This document shows, piece by piece, positions 1 to 6,388 of a stretch of DNA of 9,570 bases; positions within the stretch are counted from its first letter, which is position 1, and every line of letters starts with the position of its first letter. The position numbers and the translations under genes are program-made. The notes under the pieces were generated by a model, which was not told the origin of the DNA, did not search any database, and saw nothing but the letters and a program-made list of their open reading frames with translations. The stretch is from the NCBI GenBank assembly GCA_041592135.1, contig JBFHQR010000093.1. The stretch is one strand, 5' to 3'. The DNA is from Porticoccus sp041592135 (GTDB lineage: Bacteria > Pseudomonadota > Gammaproteobacteria > Pseudomonadales > Porticoccaceae).

Positions 1-812
1 ACCTGCTCGCGGTAGCCGTGGGCGTCCTCGATCATGCGCTGCGCCTGGCCCCGCGCCTCGGGGATAATACCGTTGGCATAGGACTGCGCTTCGTTGATCA
101 ACCGCTCCTGGTCTTCGCGCGCCTTGATGACATCATCGTAGGCCGCCTTGACTTCGGTCGGCGGTTTGGCTTCCTGAATATTGATCTTGCGAACCAGAAT
201 CCCGGTGCCGTAGTTGTCCAGATACTGTTGCAGGCGCAGCTTCACTTCGTCGGCAATCTTTCCGCGACCGGTGGAAACCACCTCATCCAGCTTGCTGCTG
301 CCGACCACGTGGCGCAGGGCGCTGTCGGTGGCGTGGCGAAGACTGGCTTCGGGACTCTTCACATTGAGCACAAAGGCCTTCACATCGCTGATGTTGTACT
401 GCACCGTCAGTGGCAGTTCGACGATGTTCTCATCCTCAGTCAGCATCTGGCCGCGGGAAGAATACTGCCGCTCCTCTGTCACGCGCACCTGATAGACCCG
501 GTCAATCAACAGCGGCCGCCAATTCAGGCCGGGGCCGACGGTGTCCAGGTATTTACCCAGTCGCAGGACGACGGCTTTTTCCTTTTCATCCACCTGGTAG
601 AAGCCAAACAGCCCCCAGCCGACAATCAACACCGCCACCACGATGGCCAGCAGGTTATTGCCGGAGCCGCTTCTGCCGCCACCGGTGCCGCCGAAAATCT
701 TGTCGAAACGGGCGCGCAGCTTGTTCAGCGCCTCATCCAGATCGGGCGGGCCATCACCACCGCTGTTGCCCCCCCAGGGGTCCTTGCCACCGCCGGGCTC
801 ATTCCAAGCCAT
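1..812 (-). CDS. hflK: HflK, FtsH protease modulator subunit (C-terminus cut by window edge)
   Basis: Partial gene: 270 codons are visible from the ATG at 812, and the frame stays open to the left edge. HflK pairs with HflC in a large SPFH/band-7 membrane complex that surrounds and modulates the FtsH protease. The N-terminus is a Gly/Pro/Trp-rich cytoplasmic segment (starts MAWNEPGGGKDPWGG), typical of HflK. A single membrane span lies at about residues 53-72. The band-7 domain begins near residue 73 (FYQVDEKEKAVVLRLGKY) and carries NIQEAKPP near 211-218. An Ala/Glu/Arg-rich helical part starts near 225. The start is supported by GGAG six bases upstream (819-822). It follows hflX on the same strand after 158 bases, with a hairpin and a candidate promoter in between. 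hflC is expected just beyond the left edge. Family call very secure. Confidence 0.96.
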   Translation of the reverse strand, partial: MAWNEPGGGKDPWGGNSGGDGPPDLDEALNKLRARFDKIFGGTGGGRSGSGNNLLAIVVAVLIVGWGLFGFYQVDEKEKAVVLRLGKYLDTVGPGLNWRPLLIDRVYQVRVTEERQYSSRGQMLTEDENIVELPLTVQYNISDVKAFVLNVKSPEASLRHATDSALRHVVGSSKLDEVVSTGRGKIADEVKLRLQQYLDNYGTGILVRKINIQEAKPPTEVKAAYDDVIKAREDQERLINEAQSYANGIIPEARGQAQRMIEDAHGYREQ

Positions 813-834
813 AATTTTCTCCGAGATGTCGCGC

Positions 835-862
835 GTTATAAAACGGCTGCTGATTGTACCAA
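835..862 (-). promoter_or_regulatory. Candidate sigma-70 promoter for hflK
   Basis: On the minus strand there is a -35 box TTGGTA (857-862; 4 of 6 consensus bases), a 16-base spacer and a -10 box TATAAC (835-840; 5 of 6). Initiation would fall near 828, giving a short leader that still includes the hflK ribosome binding site at 819-822. This would let hflK(-hflC) be expressed apart from hflX. Prediction from sequence match only. Confidence 0.4.
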
Positions 863-936
863 TCCAGCCTACAAATACTACGTTTTACGTACTGATTCGA
901 CCAAAACAACCAGGCCCTCAACTCGCCCCAAACGGG

Positions 937-965
937 CAGCGTTCGCCATCAGGTTGGCGACGCTG
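937..965 (-). other. Strong stem-loop just after hflX, no U-tract
   Basis: Arms at 937-948 and 955-965 pair over 11 base pairs with one bulged base, around a 6-base loop. It sits 5 bases beyond the hflX stop codon. No U-run follows on the minus strand (the next bases are CCCGTTTGGGGC), so it is not a standard intrinsic terminator. It could protect the hflX mRNA 3' end or weaken readthrough into hflK. Confidence 0.5.
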
Positions 966-970
966 ACTGA

Positions 971-2284
971 TCAGGCAATTTTTCGACCGGAAGCAGACTG
1001 ACTACGCAGCTGCTCCACGGACAGATTCTCTGACTTCAGGAGCCGCAGAAAATCGGCCTTCGGCATGGTGATTTCCATCCTCAGCCCGCCATCCTCTGCC
1101 TGGGACTCCGACACGACCGCGTTATTGCCGTACAGCAACGCGCGCAGTCGCCCCATGCTGGGCGGCAGCAGCAACGTTTCGTGAACCGTTTCATTGGCCA
1201 GCAACTCGGCCAGAGCTTGCAACAACAACTCACAGCCGGCTCCCGTCTGGGCCGACAACCAGACGGCAATGGGCAGTCCCTGATCATTGCGCTCCAAGCG
1301 CGGCTCGGGGTGTTCGAGAAGATCGATCTTGTTGAAAACCATCAGGGTCGGCAATTCCAGGGCGCCGATCTCCGCCAACACCTCGTTCACCCGACTGATG
1401 TTGACAGACCGCTCGTCACTGTTTGCATCCACCACGTGCAGCAACAATGAAGCGCTGGCCGCCTCTTCAAGGGTGGCGCGAAAGGCCTCCACCAGTTTGT
1501 GCGGGAGGTGGCTGATAAACCCCACCGTATCGGCCAGGATCACCGGCCCGACGTCATCCAGCTCAACCCGACGCATGGTGGGATCGAGGGTGGCAAACAG
1601 CTGGTCGGCGGCATAGACATCGGCATCGGTGAGCCGATTAAACAGTGTGGATTTTCCGGCGTTGGTATAGCCCACCAGCGACAGGGTGGGCAGGTCGGCG
1701 CGCTGCCGGGAACGGCGCCCCTGATCCCGCTGCCGGCGCACTTTTTCAAGGCGCTTCTGAATCGATTTGATGCGCGCGCGCAACAGCCGGCGGTCCGTTT
1801 CCAGCTGGGTTTCACCCGGGCCCCGCAGACCGATACCCCCCTTCTGCCGCTCCAGGTGGGTCCAGCCGCGCACCAGTCGTGTCGACATGTGCTGCAACTG
1901 GGCCAGTTCCACCTGTAACTTACCTTCGTGGGTGCGGGCGCGCTGGGCAAAAATATCGAGAATCAGCCCGGTGCGGTCAAGCACCCGGCATTTCAGGACA
2001 CTTTCCAGGTTGCGCTCCTGGCTGGGAGAGAGGTTGTGATTGAAAATCACCAGCTCGGCACAGGCTTCCTGCACCAGATCGGACAACTCTGCAAGTTTGC
2101 CCGTGCCGACAAAGTATTTTGGATGCGGGGCGTTGCGCTGCCCTGAAATCAGGGCAACCGGATCGCCACCAGCGGAAAGTACCAGCTCTTCGAACTCCCG
2201 GGGATCTTCCGGTTCGTCTTCGCTGCCAAGGTTCAAATGAACCAGTACGGCTAACTCACCGGACTCGGGACGGTCAAAAAACAA
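971..2284 (-). CDS. hflX: HflX, ribosome-associated GTPase
   Basis: 437-residue GTPase of the HflX family (Obg-HflX superfamily); in E. coli the family splits stalled 70S ribosomes, notably after heat stress. An N-terminal HflX domain spans about residues 1-195 and includes HPKYFVGTGK (54-63), LSPSQERNLE (85-94) and the coupled motif GGIGLRGPGETQLETDRR. The G domain follows: G1 GYTNAGKS (205-212), G3 DTVGF (252-256), G4 NKID (318-321), G5-like SAQTG (344-348). Length matches the family. The start is TTG: the codon before it is an in-frame TGA, so no longer form is possible, and MFFDR matches known HflX N-termini. AGAGG lies six bases upstream. It starts 15 bases after the hfq stop, so the two are probably cotranscribed. 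The poor start codon may hold its expression below Hfq. Confidence 0.97.
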   Translation of the reverse strand: MFFDRPESGELAVLVHLNLGSEDEPEDPREFEELVLSAGGDPVALISGQRNAPHPKYFVGTGKLAELSDLVQEACAELVIFNHNLSPSQERNLESVLKCRVLDRTGLILDIFAQRARTHEGKLQVELAQLQHMSTRLVRGWTHLERQKGGIGLRGPGETQLETDRRLLRARIKSIQKRLEKVRRQRDQGRRSRQRADLPTLSLVGYTNAGKSTLFNRLTDADVYAADQLFATLDPTMRRVELDDVGPVILADTVGFISHLPHKLVEAFRATLEEAASASLLLHVVDANSDERSVNISRVNEVLAEIGALELPTLMVFNKIDLLEHPEPRLERNDQGLPIAVWLSAQTGAGCELLLQALAELLANETVHETLLLPPSMGRLRALLYGNNAVVSESQAEDGGLRMEITMPKADFLRLLKSENLSVEQLRSQSASGRKIA

Positions 2285-2290
2285 TCAGTA

Positions 2291-2295
2291 CCTCT
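2291..2295 (-). promoter_or_regulatory. Ribosome binding site fixing the TTG start of hflX
   Basis: AGAGG on the minus strand, six bases before TTG (2282-2284). With the in-frame TGA at 2285-2287 this leaves TTG as the only start that keeps the conserved N-terminus. The site lies in the short hfq-hflX gap, so translation coupling to hfq is plausible. Confidence 0.7.
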
Positions 2296-2299
2296 GCAG

Positions 2300-2560
2300 T
2301 TATTCGCCAGCGTCCATCATGTCGTCCGGGCCACCGGGAGTAGCCATAGGCAGGCGTACCGGGCGAGAGGGAACAACAGTGGAAATAGCGTGCTTGTATA
2401 CCATCTGGCTGACAGTATTTTTCAGCAGCACCACAAACTGGTCGAAAGACTCGATCTGGCCCTGCAATTTAATGCCATTTACCAGAAAGATAGAGACGGG
2501 AATACGTTCTTTGCGCAAGACGTTCAGAAAAGGGTCTTGTAGATTATGCCCTTTTGACAT
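2300..2560 (-). CDS. hfq: Hfq, RNA chaperone
   Basis: 86-residue Hfq, the hexameric Sm-like chaperone that pairs small RNAs with target mRNAs. The start is ATG at 2560 (MSKGHNLQDPF), preceded by a strong GAGGAG seven bases upstream. An in-frame TTG at 2575 would add five residues absent from the family. The Sm core spans about residues 7-66. It carries Gln8 and Asp9, Phe42, and the Sm2 YKHAIS motif (Tyr55, Lys56, His57), which build the proximal uridine-binding face. The C-terminal tail after Pro64 is only about 22 residues, shorter than in E. coli (102 residues in total), and ends in an acidic DDMMDAGE tip. It lies between miaA and hflX as in E. coli and Pseudomonas. The 114-base gap upstream holds a candidate promoter and dyads. 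Confidence 0.98.
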   Translation of the reverse strand: MSKGHNLQDPFLNVLRKERIPVSIFLVNGIKLQGQIESFDQFVVLLKNTVSQMVYKHAISTVVPSRPVRLPMATPGGPDDMMDAGE

Positions 2561-2565
2561 TAGAG

Positions 2566-2573
2566 CTCTCCTC
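2566..2573 (-). promoter_or_regulatory. Strong ribosome binding site of hfq, overlapping a palindrome
   Basis: GAGGAGAG on the minus strand; its GAGGAG part is seven bases from ATG 2560 and decides this start over the upstream TTG. The perfect 8-base palindrome AGAGCTCT (2562-2569) overlaps the 3' part of this site. Confidence 0.7.
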
Positions 2574-2595
2574 AATATAAAGGAACAAAATAAAC

Positions 2596-2633
2596 CGCCG
2601 TAAAAACAAGTAATTACATATTCGGGTACGGCG
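2596..2633. repeat. Nested inverted repeat upstream of hfq
   Basis: Seven-base arms CGCCGTA (2596-2602) and TACGGCG (2627-2633) are perfect complements around 24 bases. Inside, almost at the same centre, lies the 8-base palindrome GTAATTAC (2610-2617). The candidate hfq -10 box (2615-2620) overlaps it. It could be an operator or an RNA stem in transcripts coming from miaA. Symmetry is seen directly; function is inferred. Confidence 0.4.
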
Positions 2634-2643
2634 AAGCCATCAA
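2615..2643 (-). promoter_or_regulatory. Candidate hfq promoter
   Basis: On the minus strand there is a -35 box TTGATG (2638-2643; 4 of 6), a 17-base spacer and a -10 box TATGTA (2615-2620; 4 of 6). The transcript would start near 2608 with a leader of about 48 bases rich in U-runs. E. coli hfq is also served by promoters close to and within miaA. Modest matches only. Confidence 0.3.
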
Positions 2644-2647
2644 TCTA

Positions 2648-2679
2648 GACAGGCCCGCCATCATACTCTCGGGCCTATC
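2648..2679 (-). other. Stem-loop overlapping the miaA stop codon
   Basis: Arms 2648-2657 and 2670-2679 form a 10-base-pair stem (one G-U pair in RNA) with a 12-base loop. The miaA TAG stop (2675-2677) lies inside the stem, so terminating ribosomes would disturb it. No U-tract follows, so full intrinsic termination is unlikely; partial attenuation or mRNA end protection between miaA and hfq is possible. Confidence 0.45.
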
Positions 2680-3673
2680 CCTTGTATATGGGTTCATTTT
2701 CGAGAATTTTCAAGCAATGCGCAGCAATCTCTTGAAAATTAATTGACTGGCCAGTCACATTATCAATAAAAAGTTCATGCAAATCCGGCCAGCCGCGCAG
2801 CCATGTGAGCTGCCGTTTCGCCAGTTGACGCGTGGCGGCCAGCGCCATCGCCACCATCTGGGTCGCGTCGACCTCCCCTTCCAGGTATTGCCACATCTGG
2901 CGGTATCCCACCGCGCGCATCGCCGGCAGATCGGCGTGGAGATCGCCGCGACGGTGGAGCGCTCTCACCTCCTCCTCAAAGCCCTGCGCCAACATCTGCT
3001 TGAAACGCTGCTCGATACGCTGGTGCAGTACCCCCCGGTGATGCGGCAACAGGGCAAGCTGGACAGCCCGATAATCGCCGTTGAGGGAGCCGATATCGCT
3101 GCCGCCCTCGCGCTGCTCGCGCTTGAAGCGCGACAACGGCTTGCCGGTGCTGCGGTAAACCTCCAGCGCCCGCTGGATGCGCTGGGAATGATTGGGGTGC
3201 AGTTCGGCGGCGGTTTCCGGGTCGACCTCGGCCAATTGCCGGTGCAGCCAGGGCCAGCCTTTCTCCAGCGCCTCCCGTTCTATCGCCGCGCGCACTCCCG
3301 GATCGGCAGAGGGCATGTCTGCCAAACCGTCCAACAGCGCCTTGAAATACATCATGGTGCCGCCCACCAGCAGGGGAACGCGCCCGGCGGCGGTGATTTC
3401 GACCATGGCCTGGCGGGCATCGCGCACAAATTCCGCTGCGGAGTAGGGTTCCGCCGGGTCGCGAATATCGACCAGCCGGTGGGGTACCGCGGCAAGTAGT
3501 TCGGGGGAGGGCTTGGCCGCGCCGATATCCATGCCCCGATAGACCAGTGCCGAGTCGACACTGATCAACTCCACCGGCAAATGCTGGCGCAGGGCAATGG
3601 CCAGATCAGTCTTGCCGGCAGCCGTGGGGCCCATCAGGAAAATGGCCGGGGGCAACGGTTCAGCGCTCACCAT
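2675..3673 (-). CDS. miaA: MiaA, tRNA dimethylallyltransferase
   Basis: 332-residue MiaA, which transfers a dimethylallyl group from DMAPP to N6 of A37 in tRNAs reading UNN codons; MiaB later adds the methylthio group. The P-loop GPTAAGKT is at residues 15-22. DSALVYRGMDIGAAKP (40-55) is the conserved substrate-binding segment, and GGT (104-106) begins the conserved GGTMMYFKALLDGLADMPSA stretch. Near the C-terminus, MRAVGYRQMWQYL and TRQLAKRQLTWLR are family signatures. The open frame continues upstream to 3862, but that part is the shadow of epmA. ATG 3673 has GGAG only three bases away; GTG 3670, the next codon, has better spacing (six bases) and may be the true start. The gene overlaps the epmA end by 14 bases (3660-3673), so translation coupling is likely. 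mutL, the usual upstream partner, is absent. Confidence 0.97.
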   Translation of the reverse strand: MVSAEPLPPAIFLMGPTAAGKTDLAIALRQHLPVELISVDSALVYRGMDIGAAKPSPELLAAVPHRLVDIRDPAEPYSAAEFVRDARQAMVEITAAGRVPLLVGGTMMYFKALLDGLADMPSADPGVRAAIEREALEKGWPWLHRQLAEVDPETAAELHPNHSQRIQRALEVYRSTGKPLSRFKREQREGGSDIGSLNGDYRAVQLALLPHHRGVLHQRIEQRFKQMLAQGFEEEVRALHRRGDLHADLPAMRAVGYRQMWQYLEGEVDATQMVAMALAATRQLAKRQLTWLRGWPDLHELFIDNVTGQSINFQEIAAHCLKILENEPIYKG

Positions 3674-4616
3674 CAGCTCCGAAGGCAAAAGGCAATACCT
3701 GTGAAATGTCGCCCAGTTGCAGCCATTGCAACAGCAGGCGATCCACCCCCAGCGCCACGCCGGCGCAATCGGGCAAGCCCGCGGACAAGGCGGCCAGCAA
3801 ATGCCGGTCCGCGGGCACATCGGGGTTGCCCATGGCCTTGCGCTGCGCCCGATCGGCATCAAAGCGGCTTGCCTGCTCCACCGGGTCGGTCAACTCGAAG
3901 TAGCCGTTGGCAAGCTCCATGCGGTGGAGGAACGCCTCAAAACGCCGCGCCACCTGATTGCCCTGGGCATCGCGGTCCAACCGCGCCAGTGCCGCCTGGC
4001 AGGCGGGATAATCGTGTACCAGCACCAGGCCGTCCGGCAATGAAGGCTCCACCGCCAGGCTGAAAATCAGATCCAGGCAGGTACTGCGCCCCTCGCCGGC
4101 AAACGAACCGCCGGACAGTGCTGACGCCTTTTGCTGGATGACCGCCAAAGGTGCGTTGTGCGGGTCCAGCCCAATCACCTGCTGGAACAGCTCGCCATAG
4201 CTGTACTGATGGGTAGCCCAGCCAAGCTCCAGGCCCGTCACCAGTGACGCCAGTTCCACCATCAACTGATGTTCGTCCCAACCGACCCGATACCACTCCA
4301 GCAGGGTGAATTCGGGGTTGTGGCGACGCCCTGCCTCGCCGTCCCTGAACGCGCGACCGAGGCAGTAGATGCTGCCGCTACCCGCCGCCAGCAGGCGTTT
4401 CATGTAGTATTCGGGAGAGCTCTGCAGGTATTGCACCCGGCCGTTGACGCAGGTTTGCAGGCAGTCGATGTGCGGGTCGGTGACCCCCGCAGCGGCGAGC
4501 ACCGGAACATCCACTTCCTGGACACCAGCGGCCTCAAAGAAGGCGCGAACATAGGACAGTAACCGGGCGCGCTGCGCCAGGATATCGAGGGTTGCCGTTG
4601 GTTGCCAGTCCACCAT
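3660..4616 (-). CDS. epmA: EpmA (PoxA/GenX/YjeA), EF-P--(R)-beta-lysine ligase
   Basis: 318-residue class II lysyl-tRNA synthetase paralogue without the anticodon-binding domain. It activates (R)-beta-lysine and joins it to Lys34 of EF-P instead of to tRNA. Visible signatures are SSPEYYMKRLLAAG (about 66-79), motif 2 GRAFRDGEAGRRHNPEFTLL running into EWYR (about 87-110), ELANGYFELTD (234-244) and motif 3 GVALGVDRLLL (286-296). Length is close to E. coli EpmA (325). I chose ATG 4616, with AGTAGG six bases upstream (4623-4628). GTG 4631 would add five residues and has no clear site. The gene sits directly downstream of its substrate gene efp but behind an intrinsic terminator, and overlaps miaA by 14 bases. 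A full lysyl-tRNA synthetase is excluded by the missing N-terminal OB domain. Confidence 0.95.
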   Translation of the reverse strand: MVDWQPTATLDILAQRARLLSYVRAFFEAAGVQEVDVPVLAAAGVTDPHIDCLQTCVNGRVQYLQSSPEYYMKRLLAAGSGSIYCLGRAFRDGEAGRRHNPEFTLLEWYRVGWDEHQLMVELASLVTGLELGWATHQYSYGELFQQVIGLDPHNAPLAVIQQKASALSGGSFAGEGRSTCLDLIFSLAVEPSLPDGLVLVHDYPACQAALARLDRDAQGNQVARRFEAFLHRMELANGYFELTDPVEQASRFDADRAQRKAMGNPDVPADRHLLAALSAGLPDCAGVALGVDRLLLQWLQLGDISQVLPFAFGADGER

Positions 4617-4656
4617 TCTCTGCCTACTCACCTGTAAAATAGCCCGACGAACAAAG

Positions 4657-4682
4657 TAAAAAGGGTGGCCTCAGCCACCCTT
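4657..4682 (-). terminator. Intrinsic terminator after efp
   Basis: A perfect 9-base-pair stem AAGGGTGGC/GCCACCCTT (4661-4669 with 4674-4682) with a 4-base loop runs into five T residues (4658-4662) on the minus strand. It lies 45 bases after the efp stop and about 40 bases before the epmA start. It would largely separate abundant efp mRNA from epmA-miaA-hfq. Confidence 0.88.
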
Positions 4683-4727
4683 AGCGATCCCGCACATCCT
4701 TGCGCCGCGAACGTCGCGCCGAACAAG

Positions 4728-5291
4728 TTATGCCCGGCTCAGGTATTCCCCGGTACGGGTATCCACACGCACCCTGTCGCCAATGTTGAGGAACAGCGGC
4801 ACTTTGACCACCGCGCCGGTAGCGAGGGTCGCCGGCTTGGTGCCCCCCTGGGCGGTATCGCCCTTCAGGCCCGGATCGGTCTCGACAATCTCCAGCTCCA
4901 CATGGTTCGGCGGGGTGACCGACAGCGGTGCGCCGTTGTAGAGGGTCACAATCACGGTGTCCTGCTCTTTCAGCCACTGGGCGGCATCGCCAACAACCTT
5001 GGCATCCGCCTGGTGCTGCTCATACGTATCCGGCTCCATGAAGTGCCAAAACTCGCCGTCGTTGTAGAGGTATTGCATATCGCGATCCGCCACGTCGGCG
5101 CCTTCCAGGGAATCCCCCGACTTGAAGGTGCGCTCCCAGACACGACCGGATTTCAGGTTGCGCAGGCGCACCCGATTAAATGCCTGCCCCTTGCCGGGTT
5201 TGACAAATTCGTTCTCCACGATGGAGCAGGGATCGCCATCCAGCATGACTTTCAGACCGGAGCGAAATTCGTTGGTAGAATAGATAGCCAT
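4728..5291 (-). CDS. efp: EF-P, translation elongation factor P
   Basis: 187-residue EF-P, which binds between the ribosomal P and E sites and promotes peptide bonds at polyproline stretches. Three OB-like domains are expected. The modification loop reads FVKPGKGQAF with Lys34 at the tip, the residue lysylated by EpmA. Other signatures are TFKSGDSLEGADV, YLYNDGEFWHFM and, in the C-terminal domain, DPGLKGDTAQGGTKPATL and GEYLSRA. Pseudomonas aeruginosa EF-P instead carries a rhamnosylated arginine at this loop, so this protein is of the lysine type, matching the epmA and epmB neighbours. The start is ATG 5291 with GAGG five bases upstream; the frame upstream of it is the shadow of epmB. It is divergent from epmB by 45 bases and followed by a strong terminator, so it is probably transcribed mainly alone. 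Confidence 0.98.
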   Translation of the reverse strand: MAIYSTNEFRSGLKVMLDGDPCSIVENEFVKPGKGQAFNRVRLRNLKSGRVWERTFKSGDSLEGADVADRDMQYLYNDGEFWHFMEPDTYEQHQADAKVVGDAAQWLKEQDTVIVTLYNGAPLSVTPPNHVELEIVETDPGLKGDTAQGGTKPATLATGAVVKVPLFLNIGDRVRVDTRTGEYLSRA

Positions 5292-5336
5292 TATTGCCTC
5301 AACACTCGGTAAGTACTTCCTTAAAAAGAGCGCGCT

Positions 5337-5365
5337 ATGATAACCGGTTCTGCCACAACTGTGGA
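5337..5365 (-). promoter_or_regulatory. Candidate efp promoter lying inside the epmB 5' end
   Basis: On the minus strand there is a -35 box TCCACA (5360-5365; 4 of 6), a 17-base spacer and a -10 box TATCAT (5337-5342; 5 of 6). The -10 box covers the epmB start codon. Initiation near 5330 gives an efp leader of about 39 bases. In the other direction no good epmB promoter is visible; a TAGAAT element at 5276-5281, inside efp, lacks a well-spaced -35. Confidence 0.4.
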
Positions 5366-6344
5366 TAGTCTGAGCTGGCAAGAACAACTTGCCGCCAGTA
5401 TTCGCGATCCCAATCAGCTTCTGCAGCTGCTGGAACTCGACCCAGAACTGCTTGACGGCGCGCTCGCCGGCCACGGCGATTTTCCGTTGCGGGTGCCCCT
5501 CGCCTACCTGCAACGCATTGAGCGAGGCAACCTGAACGACCCGCTACTGCGCCAGGTGCTGCCCCTGGGCACCGAGTTGCTGGCCACCCCCGGCTACAGC
5601 AGCGACCCCCTTGAAGAACAGAATGCCAACCCGGTGCCCGGCCTGGTTCACAAATACCACGGCCGGGTGCTGCTGATTGTCAGCCCCAATTGCGCCATCA
5701 ACTGCCGCTACTGCTTTCGCCGCCATTTCCCCTATGCAGACAACAAACCGGGGCGGGGGGAATGGCAAGGGGCGCTCGACTATATCGCCCGCGACCACTC
5801 CATTACCGAGGTGATTTTCAGCGGCGGCGACCCGCTGGCCGCCAGTGACCGGCAACTCCAGTGGCTGGTCGCGCAACTGGAGTCGATATCCCACCTGAAA
5901 CGGTTGCGCATCCACACCCGCCTGCCGGTGGTCATACCCGACCGCATTACCGAACACTGCCTGCAATGGTTGGCGGATAGCCGCTTCCTCACCACCATGG
6001 TGATTCACAGCAACCATGCCAACGAGCTGGACCCGCACGTGGACAACGCCCTGCAACGCCTCAGAAAAGCCGGTATCACCCTGTTAAACCAGGCCGTGCT
6101 GCTGGCGGGCATTAATGATTCGGCCGAGGTACTGGCTCGCCTCTCCGAGCGGTTATTTGAATGCGGTGTGCTGCCCTACTACCTGCATCAGCTGGATCGC
6201 ATCAGCGGCGCCGCACATTTTGCCGTATCGGATCAGGACGCCCGACAGCTACACCAACAGCTGATGGCCACCCTGCCCGGCTATCTGGTACCAAAACTGG
6301 TGCGCGAAATCCCGGCTGTTCCCTACAAGGTGCCACTGGGCTGA
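5337..6344 (+). CDS. epmB: EpmB (YjeK), lysine 2,3-aminomutase for EF-P modification
   Basis: 335-residue radical-SAM, PLP-dependent aminomutase that turns (S)-alpha-lysine into (R)-beta-lysine for EpmA. The 4Fe-4S motif is CX3CX2C at Cys119, Cys123 and Cys126 (NCAINCRYCFRRHFPY). SGGDPL (162-167) and RIHTRLPVVIP (191-201) are typical of the aminomutase family. Near the end, PKLVREIPAVPYKVPLG supplies Lys331, the likely PLP-binding lysine by analogy with lysine 2,3-aminomutase. Length fits EpmB (342 in E. coli) rather than the longer catabolic KamA enzymes. Pairing with efp and epmA supports the EF-P role. The ribosome binding site is weak (AAAGAG near 5325-5330). A GC-rich hairpin without a U-tract follows the stop codon. 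Confidence 0.96.
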   Translation: MITGSATTVDSLSWQEQLAASIRDPNQLLQLLELDPELLDGALAGHGDFPLRVPLAYLQRIERGNLNDPLLRQVLPLGTELLATPGYSSDPLEEQNANPVPGLVHKYHGRVLLIVSPNCAINCRYCFRRHFPYADNKPGRGEWQGALDYIARDHSITEVIFSGGDPLAASDRQLQWLVAQLESISHLKRLRIHTRLPVVIPDRITEHCLQWLADSRFLTTMVIHSNHANELDPHVDNALQRLRKAGITLLNQAVLLAGINDSAEVLARLSERLFECGVLPYYLHQLDRISGAAHFAVSDQDARQLHQQLMATLPGYLVPKLVREIPAVPYKVPLG

Positions 6345-6388
6345 ACCCGAGGCACGACCTGTTTTGTGATCTGCCGCACGGAAACGGG

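Noticed and set aside
18..1001. 327-codon open frame on the plus strand
   Set aside because: It lies antisense to hflK and runs into the hflX end. It resembles no family I know and is explained by high-GC codon bias of the true genes on the other strand.
2777..3499. 240-codon open frame on the plus strand
   Set aside because: Antisense shadow of miaA with low-complexity His/Gln/Arg content and no recognisable motif.
3674..3862. N-terminal extension of miaA by 63 codons
   Set aside because: This part is the out-of-frame shadow of the epmA C-terminus. MiaA's conserved part starts right after ATG 3673.
5292..5513. N-terminal extension of efp by 74 codons
   Set aside because: It is antisense to epmB. 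EF-P normally starts at the MAxYSTNEFR-like N-terminus found at 5291, with a good ribosome binding site.
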